From JANXYW01 sp031400455 (GTDB lineage: Bacteria > Chloroflexota > Dehalococcoidia > DSTF01 > JACRBR01), in contig JANNPX010000014.1 of NCBI GenBank assembly GCA_031400455.1, positions 25,299-89,298 on the forward strand: 64,000 bases of DNA, read 5' to 3'. The notes beneath the pieces were generated by a model. That model saw only the letters and a list, made by a program, of their open reading frames with translations. It made no database searches and had not been told where the DNA came from. Both the position numbers and the translations under genes were made by a program. Shown here in pieces: positions 40,703 to 47,993 of this stretch; position 1 is the first letter of the stretch, and every line of letters begins with the position of its first letter.

Positions 40703-41596
40703 CTACGCGGCGCGCTCGGCCTTTTTCGCCGCGGCCGGTAGTGCGGTGACGCGCTCACCCGCTTCGGCGCCGCGCAGGATGCCGTTGAGGCGATCGGCGG
40801 CGCGGAGCACTTGCAGATCGATGCCGACGCTGCGGGCGAGATCGAGTAGCGATTTGCTGTCCTTCGGCAGGCACTTGCCGCCGTAGCCGCGGTAACCGGA
40901 GTCGAGCACGTCCATGTGCGACGCGCCGATGCGCAGGTCAGCGGCGACGATGTCGCGCACACTGTCGTAGCCGATGTCGAGGCGATCGCAGAGGTCGTAG
41001 ATCTCGTTCGCGTAGCTCACCTTCACGGCGAGGAACGAGTTCGCGACGTATTTGGCCATTTCGGCTTCGCTGGCGCCGCAGATCTGCTCGTACGGGGCGC
41101 GTGGCATAAGCGCCATGATGCGCTCAGCATCGCCGGCGCTTTCCGCCGTGCATCCTACGATCTGGCGGTCGGGGCTGATGAAGTCTTCGAAGGCCGTGGC
41201 CTCGCGCAAGAACTCTGGATTGAAGATGAAGCGGTGCTGCGGCATGCGCTCCTGGAGGAGCTGCGTTGTGCCGGGCAGCACGGTGGACTTGATGACGACG
41301 AGCCGGCTGCCGCGCACGGACGCCACGGCGGACAGGAGGTAGCTGTCGTCGAAGCCGTGCCCGGGCGAGTAGGGCGTCGGCACGCAGATGAACACTGTGT
41401 CGGCGTCGTCGAGCGCCTCCATGGAGGCGTAGCCCTTCGGCGGATCGTACACGCGCACGTCGTGGCCTGCGGACTCGAGGTAGGCACGCAGCGAGCCGCC
41501 AACGATGCCCGTTCCCATGATGCCGATGGCGCCCGTGGCGTCAGCGCCCTTGGCGTCAGGCTGCGTGTTTGGTAATGCCCGCATGCTGTACCCCAT
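40703..41596 (-). CDS. UDP-glucose/GDP-mannose dehydrogenase family, C-terminal domain missing
   Basis: 297 residues; usual members have about 430. It has the NAD fold (IGIMGTGIVGGSLRAYL), VFICVPTPY, KSTVLPGTT, FNPEFLREATAFEDFISPDR, and the dimerisation helix with AEMAKYVANSFLAVKVSYANEIYDLC. The catalytic Cys is present in GYGGKCLPKD. The UDP-binding C-terminal domain is absent; the chain ends in an Ala/Lys/Glu-rich tail. It may be a natural short form or have a changed substrate. The gene overlaps the GT2 stop by 41 bp; an ATG at 41584 would reduce that. It oxidises a nucleotide sugar to a uronate in the family. Confidence 0.85.
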   Translation of the reverse strand: MGYSMRALPNTQPDAKGADATGAIGIMGTGIVGGSLRAYLESAGHDVRVYDPPKGYASMEALDDADTVFICVPTPYSPGHGFDDSYLLSAVASVRGSRLVVIKSTVLPGTTQLLQERMPQHRFIFNPEFLREATAFEDFISPDRQIVGCTAESAGDAERIMALMPRAPYEQICGASEAEMAKYVANSFLAVKVSYANEIYDLCDRLDIGYDSVRDIVAADLRIGASHMDVLDSGYRGYGGKCLPKDSKSLLDLARSVGIDLQVLRAADRLNGILRGAEAGERVTALPAAAKKAERAA

Positions 41597-42593
41597 TCTC
41601 GCTGTCGTTCTGTGTCGGCGCGGTGTGGACGACGCGCAACCGCGGCGCCTCGTCGGCCTTCGATGAGTTGTCTGACTTGAGGCGAAGCAACACGTCTTCG
41701 ATCATGCGGCGGTTCCACGAGATCGCCGTCGCGAGCATGCCCATCATGATGAGTTGGACGCCGATGAAGGAGAGCACAGTGCCGATGACGAGCGACTGCA
41801 CATGCCCCTGCGTCTCGCCGGTGGCGGCGAGCACGCCGTAGCGCGCGAACGGTATCGCGCCGGCGAGGAGCAACAGGCTCCCGAGCGTGCCGTAGACCTG
41901 CATGGGCCGGTAGAGCAGGAAGCTGCGCAGGATGACGCCGCCGGCGCGGACGACGTGGCTGGCGATGCTCTTGATCAGGCGCGACGGCCGCGCCACGTGG
42001 CGCGCCGCGATCGGCACGTTGGCGATGCGGAGGCGCTGGTCGATGGCGTTGATCAGCGTCTCGTGTGTGTAGGTGTGGTCCGAGAGGACGTTGAGGCGCA
42101 TGGCAGCTTCGGCGGTGTAGGCGCGGAAGCCAGTCGATACGTCGACGCCTGGCAGACGCAGCGCGCGTTGCATGATGTAGTTCGCGGCCTTGTTCCCGTA
42201 CTTGTTGGCTTTCTTCATCGGCAGGTCGTCGATGAGCCGGCTGCCTATAGAGATGTCGGCCTCGTGCGCCAGGATGGGCGCGATGAGCTCGCCGATGCGG
42301 CTCTGGTCGTAGTGGTTGTCGGCGTCGGTGTTGACGATGATGCCGGCGCCGCGCGCGATGGCCTCGTTGAGCGCGAGCTTGAAGGTCGCAGCGAGTCCGC
42401 GCGTGGTGTGGTTCGAGATGACGTAATCCGCGCCGGCACGGAGCGCCTCCTCGACGGTGTCGTCGCGCGACCCGTCGTCGACGACGAGGACTTCGACGCG
42501 ATCGATGCCGGGGAGCGAGCGCGGGATCTCGCGGATGACTTCGGCGATCGTCGGCGCTTCGTTGAGCGCCGGGATCGTAACGATGAGTTTCAC
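41556..42593 (-). CDS. GT2 glycosyltransferase, dolichyl/polyprenyl-phosphate sugar synthase type
   Basis: 345 residues from a GTG. The GT-A domain shows VTIPALNEAPTIAEVI, VLVVDDGSRDDT, and the metal motif NTDADNHYD, then GSRLIDDLPMKKANKYGNKAANYIM and STGFRAYTAEAAMRL, all as in DPM1-like synthases. Two C-terminal helices (about 225-262 and 275-305) anchor it in the membrane, as in GtrB-like enzymes. It probably loads a sugar onto a polyprenyl phosphate used by the GT39/STT3-like transferases nearby. A 6-bp hairpin (42605-42622) touches the Shine-Dalgarno. Confidence 0.9.
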   Translation of the reverse strand: MKLIVTIPALNEAPTIAEVIREIPRSLPGIDRVEVLVVDDGSRDDTVEEALRAGADYVISNHTTRGLAATFKLALNEAIARGAGIIVNTDADNHYDQSRIGELIAPILAHEADISIGSRLIDDLPMKKANKYGNKAANYIMQRALRLPGVDVSTGFRAYTAEAAMRLNVLSDHTYTHETLINAIDQRLRIANVPIAARHVARPSRLIKSIASHVVRAGGVILRSFLLYRPMQVYGTLGSLLLLAGAIPFARYGVLAATGETQGHVQSLVIGTVLSFIGVQLIMMGMLATAISWNRRMIEDVLLRLKSDNSSKADEAPRLRVVHTAPTQNDSENGVQHAGITKHAA

Positions 42594-42750
42594 GAAGAGA
42601 CTCCCTTCTCTTATTCGAGAAGTGTCCGTCGAATCGTGGTGAGCGTCTGTGCGGGAACACCCTGCCCGCCGATTGGCAGTACCAGTAATGCTCCGCGCGA
42701 GTTTGCGGACGGCGCCCGTGTGGCGCCGGCCCGCCCCCTCTCCCCCGGGA

Positions 42751-42787
42751 ACACAAAGAAGACCCGATTGCAGGGTCTTCTTTGTGT
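42751..42787 (-). terminator. Strong terminator of the LPSAG surface-protein gene
   Basis: A perfect 15-bp inverted repeat (ACACAAAGAAGACCC and its complement) with a 7-nt loop, 18 bp beyond the stop of the minus-strand gene at 42805. The stem's own A/T-rich ends give a T-rich exit. Confidence 0.85.
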
Positions 42788-42804
42788 GCGGTTCTCGGTG
42801 CTTC

Positions 42805-43194
42805 TTACTGCTTGCGGCTGTTCGGCAAGCGTCCGGCGATGGTCAACGCGGTACCCGCGGCCAGAATCGAGCCGGCGAGTACGAGGAACAGCAGGCCGTG
42901 GCCGTTGCTGCCCGTGTCGCCGTAACCGGCCGAAGGAAGCGTGCCTGCGCCAGCCTGGTCACCCGTGTACGCGTTGCCGGCGGCGCCCGTCGGCGGCTCC
43001 ACTGGCGACTGCGGCGGCGTGCTTGCTGCGGGCGTGGCGGCGGCGGTCGCAACTGCGGTCAGCGTCGGCGCCGGAGCGGTGTCCGTGCCGGCGCCGGACG
43101 TTGTCGTAACAGCCATGCCGGCAAAGGTGAGTGCGAGCACCGCGGCGCAAGCGCCGAGGGTCATGACTGCACGCTTCGACTTCACATTCAGCAT
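42805..43194 (-). CDS. Secreted Ala/Thr/Pro-rich protein with sortase-like C-terminal signal
   Basis: 129 residues from the ATG preceded by GGAGG; a longer reading (43221) has no ribosome site. After a basic start (MLNVKSKRAV) comes a signal-peptide helix, then a low-complexity Thr/Ala/Pro region (about 40-85). The C-terminus has TLPSAGYGDTGSNG, a hydrophobic stretch GLLFLVLAGSILAAGTALTIAG and a basic tail RLPNSRKQ. That order (LPxxG, helix, positive tail) is the layout of sortase substrates. No sortase gene is in the window. It may be a small surface or wall protein; monocistronic, with a strong terminator. Confidence 0.75.
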   Translation of the reverse strand: MLNVKSKRAVMTLGACAAVLALTFAGMAVTTTSGAGTDTAPAPTLTAVATAAATPAASTPPQSPVEPPTGAAGNAYTGDQAGAGTLPSAGYGDTGSNGHGLLFLVLAGSILAAGTALTIAGRLPNSRKQ

Positions 43195-43548
43195 CGATCC
43201 TCCAATGTGTGTGTGGGCCACGTCGAAACGGCGACCCGATCCCTGTACCCCTTTGGTCTCTTGTTCATGGTCGGCGCGAGATGGCCCAACTTGAGGCTGA
43301 TACTGGGCGAAAGTGACGCATTCCGCGTTACGGGGAGCTGGGCAGGAGCCGGAATCGGTGCGCCGCCGGCCGATTCAGGGGCGTTCCCTCACTGATTGCT
43401 GGGTGGTAGCCCCCGAGACTGTTGTTGAATCTGCCGGCGAGGCCGCGAAGGCCAACATCCGCACCAGCAACCGGTGCGGCGGCCGATGCCATAGACAGGG
43501 GTTTGGGATGACGCGAGGACGGATGGCCGCGCACCGCCTGGAACGTGC
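43195..43548. other. Divergent intergenic region with hairpins
   Basis: 354 bp between the minus-strand surface-protein gene and the plus-strand GT39-like gene. I see no ORF and no recognised riboswitch. Inverted repeats include GAATCGG/CCGATTC around 43352-43376 and GTGACGC/GCGTTAC around 43313-43331. It must contain the promoters of both genes, but no clear TTGACA/TANNNT pair was found. Confidence 0.5.
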
Positions 43549-45573
43549 ATGCAGCTAACGGCGTCGATGGCGGCCGTGCCCGTGCGGCGGATACCCCATG
43601 TGGTGTCTGCGGTTGGTGCGGTGATCGCCTTCGTTGCGCTGGTTCTGCCTCTGGCGTTCGCGCACCCGGCGAACCTGACATCCGACGAATCGCTGTATCT
43701 CGCTGAGGCGCACGCGCTGGCGAGCGGGCACGGGCTGGCGTATCCGTCGGGCGAGCCGGTGACGCATCGCGCGCCGCTTTATCCGCTAGTGCTTGCACCC
43801 GCTGTGGCGATTTCCGGCGACGATGGCGCCTATGCCGTGGTGAAGGCGATCATCATCATCAACGTGTTGCTGGTCGCGCTGATCGCATGGCGCATGGCGG
43901 GAGCGATCGGCGGCGCGGTGGCGGGCATCACGGCCGGGGGCTCGGCGTATCTCAACGGGCTCGGCACGACGCTCTACCTCGATCCCCTCCAGAGCATGCT
44001 GATGCTGCTGGCGGTGGCAGCGCTTGCGGAGGCGATCCGGCGGCCGCATGTCGCGTGGTTCGCGGCTGCGGGCGCCAGCGTCGGATTGTCGTTTCTGGTC
44101 AAGGAAGCCGCGGTGCAATGGGTGCCGCTGGGCGTGCTGGCCTGGCTGGCGCTGCCGGCGCTGCGGACGCGCATCGGAGCGCGCGGCGCTGTGGCGTTTT
44201 CGATCGCGCTGGCGCTGGTTGTTACGCCGTGGTTCGTCTGGGTTTGGGTACAGACTGACACCGTGTTCATGTTCGGTCCGCCGGCGGGGGCGCGCGCGCT
44301 GGCTCTCGCGGTTGTAGCGGCGGGCGGCGTCGCCGGGGCGGCTGCGCTGTGGCGCGGACGGCCGCCGGTTGCGACGCGAACTGCGGTGCGCTTCGCGGCG
44401 CCGATCGCGATCGCGATTGGCGTGCTGTGGGGTGGCGCCGTGCTGTACACGCTGGAGCACGAGGACGCGTGGAACCACACGATCGCCTACTGGCGCACCG
44501 TGCCGCGCTATCTGGCGGCTGTCGCGCCGTCGGCACAGCCGTACTTCCTGCTCGGCGGCGCGCTTTGCTGGCTGGGCGTGCGATCGGTCCGCCGTGACGA
44601 TGATGCGCGATTGCTGGCGATCGTGGCGCTGATGTTCTTGCCGATCGCAGTGTTTGCGGCGAACCGGTCGCTGCAGCTGCGCGACGCGCTGCCGATCGTG
44701 TACATCGCGCACATCGCGCTTGGGATCGCCGCGGCAGACGCGGCGGGCGCCCTGCGGCGGTCGGTGACGCCGGGGCAGGCGCTGGCGCTGGGGCTGGTCG
44801 TTGCGGCGGCGGCGGGCGGTTTCGTGGTGCAGCAGGCGCGCTCGTTCACGTCGGCGAATGCGGACGCGGCGGCGATCGGCGCGCGAGCGGACTCGTGGGA
44901 CAGTGACTTCGTGCGGGAGATCGCGGCCTCCATGGACGCGCACATCCCGACGGGCGCGAACGTGGTGAGCAGCCGGCTCTACTTTTCGAGCCTGTACGTG
45001 CACACGGACGAGCGCTACCGGATTCGCCAGATGCCGACCGTGGGCGTCGACGTTGTTGACGGCGATCAGGTGCTCAAGCGCCGATCGAACCTGTTCCGAT
45101 GGGAGGACCATGACCTTCGGCCTGCGAAGGCCGGGGATACGTGGCTATGGCTGAAGCGCTACGAGGGCAAGAACTACTGGGTCGGGCTTGGCGCGCAGGA
45201 GCTGCTCGAGTACTTGCCGGCCAACGATGTGGGCTACGTCCTGCTGACGGGCGAGGATCTGGCGTTCAGTTCGCTGCACTCGGCCGCGTATCTCAGCGGG
45301 CATCCGGGCTTCAGGCTCATCGATAGCAAGCAGCGTTCGGCCTCGGAGCAGTTCTACCTGTACGCGGTGGACCGAACGAAGCTCGAGCCGAAGGCTCACA
45401 GCACGGCGATCAGCCCGGAGGATGCGGCGCAACTGACGAGGGAGAGCGGGCGCAGCCTGGAGCAGATAGCGCGGGCGCTGGGCGCGCCCATGCGCGTGAC
45501 GGACGAGAACTCCGGCCTATCACCGCCGGAGCAACAGGCCGCGGTGGAGGGTATCGACCTAGGCCTGCCGTAA
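43549..45573 (+). CDS. GT39/ArnT-like membrane glycosyltransferase
   Basis: 674 residues with about eleven hydrophobic helices in the N-terminal two thirds and a soluble C-terminal part (from about 455). The first external loop carries LTSDESLYLAEAHALASGHGL with the Asp-Glu pair characteristic of GT-C enzymes, and HRAPLYPLVLAP follows. These enzymes take a sugar from a polyprenyl-phosphate donor and move it to a protein or lipid outside the membrane. The GT2 synthase on the other strand could make that donor. The C-terminal external domain ends in an acidic/Gln-rich stretch. Acceptor unknown. Confidence 0.82.
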   Translation: MQLTASMAAVPVRRIPHVVSAVGAVIAFVALVLPLAFAHPANLTSDESLYLAEAHALASGHGLAYPSGEPVTHRAPLYPLVLAPAVAISGDDGAYAVVKAIIIINVLLVALIAWRMAGAIGGAVAGITAGGSAYLNGLGTTLYLDPLQSMLMLLAVAALAEAIRRPHVAWFAAAGASVGLSFLVKEAAVQWVPLGVLAWLALPALRTRIGARGAVAFSIALALVVTPWFVWVWVQTDTVFMFGPPAGARALALAVVAAGGVAGAAALWRGRPPVATRTAVRFAAPIAIAIGVLWGGAVLYTLEHEDAWNHTIAYWRTVPRYLAAVAPSAQPYFLLGGALCWLGVRSVRRDDDARLLAIVALMFLPIAVFAANRSLQLRDALPIVYIAHIALGIAAADAAGALRRSVTPGQALALGLVVAAAAGGFVVQQARSFTSANADAAAIGARADSWDSDFVREIAASMDAHIPTGANVVSSRLYFSSLYVHTDERYRIRQMPTVGVDVVDGDQVLKRRSNLFRWEDHDLRPAKAGDTWLWLKRYEGKNYWVGLGAQELLEYLPANDVGYVLLTGEDLAFSSLHSAAYLSGHPGFRLIDSKQRSASEQFYLYAVDRTKLEPKAHSTAISPEDAAQLTRESGRSLEQIARALGAPMRVTDENSGLSPPEQQAAVEGIDLGLP

Positions 45574-45708
45574 GGGCAGGTAGGGGAGCGAGCGGCGGCG
45601 CGTAGGTGGTTCGCTGAGTGCGTGCGCGCTCCGGCCTGCACATACTCCAATAGGTACGCGCGCGACGCCGATGGCGATCGCGAGGAGCGCTACCCCGGGG
45701 AGTGGAAC

Positions 45709-46923
45709 GTGACGAAGAGACCTCGACTCGCCGTCAGCGTCACAATGATCGGCTCGCTCCCGCCGCAGCGCGGCGTCAGTCCATATCTGGTCGACCTGTG
45801 CACCTCGCTGGCAGCTCGCGACGACGTCGATCTCGATGTCATTGCGTTTCGGAGCCTCTATCCACGCGCGCTCTATCCCGGCGGTGACCCTGACGACGGA
45901 TCAACGCCGGTTGCCGTTCGGGGCGCCGCGACCCGCCGTCCGCTTCGCTGGTGGAATCCGTTCGGCTGGCTGCTGGCTGGCCTGACGCTCAGGGGCGATA
46001 TCGTCCACGCGCAGTGGTGGAGCTATCCGCTGGCGCCGATGTACGTCGTATTGCTGGCGTGCGCTCGGGTGCGGCGAAAGACCGTCGTTCTGACGATTCA
46101 CAACGTAGAGCCGCATGAGGGCGGGGTGCTGCGCCGGCTGGCGAACCGGGCGGTACTGCCGTTTGCGCACCGCATCATCGTGCACACCGAGCAGAACGCG
46201 AAGACGCTTCGGACGATGCGGCGCACTTCTACCGCGATCGATGTGATTCCAATAGGCGTGCGCGCGGCGGACGCTGTGCCTGTTGCAGCGGGTGCGGCGC
46301 GTGAGCGGATTGGCGTCGCGCCGGATGCGCCGACGGTGCTGTTCTTTGGGAATATCCGTCCGTACAAGGGAGTACCGCTGCTGTTGCGGGCGTTCCGTGA
46401 TGTGCAGGCGGCGCTGCCGTTGGCGCGGCTGATCATCGCGGGCGAAGCCTGGGGCACCGGTGCGGAGGAGATCCGTGGGGAGGTCGTACGGCTGGGGCTC
46501 GATGCGGCCGTGATTGCACATCTTTCGTACCTGCCAGAGTCTGACGTGGCGCAGTATTTCGCGGCGGCGGACGTCGTCGTGTTCCCATATACGCACTTCG
46601 ATGCGCAGAGCGCCGCGGCGTGCGTTGCGCTCGCGTACGGCAAGGCGATCGTCGTCACCGATACCGGCGGACTTCCGGACCTGGCGGCTGTGAACGCAGT
46701 GGTGCCCGCGAACGACCCTGCGCGGCTTGCAGGTGTGTTGCTTCGCGCACTGAGCGAACCGGCGTGGCGCGGGGAGCTGGAAGCGCAGGCGCGGGCGACC
46801 GCCGCGCGCATGAGCTGGCCCGCGGTCGCGGCGACGACGGCGGAGTTGTACGCGCAGCTCGTGCGTCCACAGGAGACGTCGCCCGTGGCCGCGATGGAAC
46901 TTCGGACGGGCGAGTCAGAATGA
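45709..46923 (+). CDS. GT4-family glycosyltransferase
   Basis: About 404 residues from a GTG with GGGGAG upstream; the frame is open 29 codons further but without family similarity. The GT-B fold shows SLPPQRGVSPYLVDLCTSLA at the start, VLTIHNVEPHEGGVLRRL and IPIGVRAADAV, and in the second half VLFFGNIRPYKGVPLLLRAFRD, LIIAGEAWG, YLPESDVAQYFAAADVVVFPY and SAAACVALAYGKAIVVTDTGGLPDL. The Glu of the usual EPFG/E-x7-E motif is replaced here (FDAQSAAACVAL). It adds a sugar in the cytoplasm to a growing glycan. It overlaps the next GT gene by ATGA. Confidence 0.88.
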   Translation: MTKRPRLAVSVTMIGSLPPQRGVSPYLVDLCTSLAARDDVDLDVIAFRSLYPRALYPGGDPDDGSTPVAVRGAATRRPLRWWNPFGWLLAGLTLRGDIVHAQWWSYPLAPMYVVLLACARVRRKTVVLTIHNVEPHEGGVLRRLANRAVLPFAHRIIVHTEQNAKTLRTMRRTSTAIDVIPIGVRAADAVPVAAGAARERIGVAPDAPTVLFFGNIRPYKGVPLLLRAFRDVQAALPLARLIIAGEAWGTGAEEIRGEVVRLGLDAAVIAHLSYLPESDVAQYFAAADVVVFPYTHFDAQSAAACVALAYGKAIVVTDTGGLPDLAAVNAVVPANDPARLAGVLLRALSEPAWRGELEAQARATAARMSWPAVAATTAELYAQLVRPQETSPVAAMELRTGESE

Positions 46924-47993
46924 AACTGCTGATGGTGTCGCCGTACCCGATCTATCCGACGAATGACGGCGGCCGCGTGCGCATCCGTCAGATCGCTACG
47001 CACCTGTCTGAGCGGCATGATGTCCATCTGACCGCGCCGGGCGGCGACGGCGACGAGGCTTCGCCGTTCGTGTTTCATCAATCGCCAGCAGGCGGCGGCG
47101 CGCAGCTCGTCAGCCCGCGCACCATTGCGCATCTGCATTCGCTTATCCGCGAGGTGCGTCCGGACGCGGTGCTGCTGGAGTACATGTGGCTGGCAGCGCA
47201 CCTTGCGCCGTTGGCTGCCCGCGCGGGTGTACGACTGCTGCTCGATAAGCCCGATGTGGATACCGTGCGCTTTCGCCGCGCCGGCCGGCGCATCTGGCCG
47301 CTAGTGAACCTGTATGAGCGCATGGCGCTGCGACTGGCTTCTCGTGTGTACGCCACGTCGGACGTCGACCGTGATCGGCTGATCGGGCTGGGCGCTCGGG
47401 CGAGCAGCACGAGCATTGTGCCGAACGGCGTGGACACGGCGGTCTTTCGTCCGGGCGATGCGGATGTGCGGGCGCTCACACGTGCATCGCTCGGGGTTGG
47501 GCCTGATGACGCGATGCTGTTCTTCTTCGGGCAGCTTTCGTACGCGCCGAACGCCGATGCGATTGGCGGACTGGTGCGGCTGATGCCGTCGCTGCCGCCT
47601 TCGTTTCGGCTGTTCGTCGCCGGCCGCGGTCCGGTCGATGACCTACGCCGAGAGTATGGGTCGGTGCGCGTCACGTTCCTCGGCGCCGTCGATGCGGTGG
47701 CGCCGCTGCTGCGGGCGGCTGACGCTGTGCCGGCGCTCGTGACCCACGGGAGCGGCACACGGCTGAAGATCCTCGAAAGCCTGGCCTGCGGCGTGCCGAC
47801 GGTGACGACTCCGGTTGGCGCGGAAGGTCTGGATCGCGCGATTTGCGGCGATCACCTGCGCGTTGTGACACCAGGCGGTGACATCGGCGGCGCCATCATC
47901 GATGCCGTGCGCACGCGCCACGCAATGCCGGGCTCACGCTTCGTGCAGACATACGACTGGCGATCGATCGTCGGGCGGATGGAGGTCGCATGA
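46920..47993 (+). CDS. GT4-family glycosyltransferase
   Basis: 357 residues from the ATG in the ATGA overlap. Seen motifs: MVSPYPIYPTNDGGRVRIRQIATHLSERHDV, VPNGVDTAVFRPG, LFFFGQLSYAPNADAI, FVAGRGP, and THGSGTRLKILESLACGVPTVTTPVGAEGL with the conserved Glu of the donor site. The N-terminal domain is shorter than in most members. It probably adds the next sugar after the preceding GT4. It is translationally coupled on both sides, so the five genes from 45709 to 52572 act as one operon. Confidence 0.9.
   Translation: MKLLMVSPYPIYPTNDGGRVRIRQIATHLSERHDVHLTAPGGDGDEASPFVFHQSPAGGGAQLVSPRTIAHLHSLIREVRPDAVLLEYMWLAAHLAPLAARAGVRLLLDKPDVDTVRFRRAGRRIWPLVNLYERMALRLASRVYATSDVDRDRLIGLGARASSTSIVPNGVDTAVFRPGDADVRALTRASLGVGPDDAMLFFFGQLSYAPNADAIGGLVRLMPSLPPSFRLFVAGRGPVDDLRREYGSVRVTFLGAVDAVAPLLRAADAVPALVTHGSGTRLKILESLACGVPTVTTPVGAEGLDRAICGDHLRVVTPGGDIGGAIIDAVRTRHAMPGSRFVQTYDWRSIVGRMEVA

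Noticed and set aside
43195..43548. c-di-GMP riboswitch in the divergent leader
   Set aside because: A GAAAGTGACGCA stretch on the plus strand recalled the GEMM motif, but the tetraloop-receptor and second helix do not fit.
43786..45111. 441-residue minus-strand ORF opposite the GT39-like gene
   Set aside because: Arg/Gln/His-rich low-complexity product; an artefact of GC-rich codon use.
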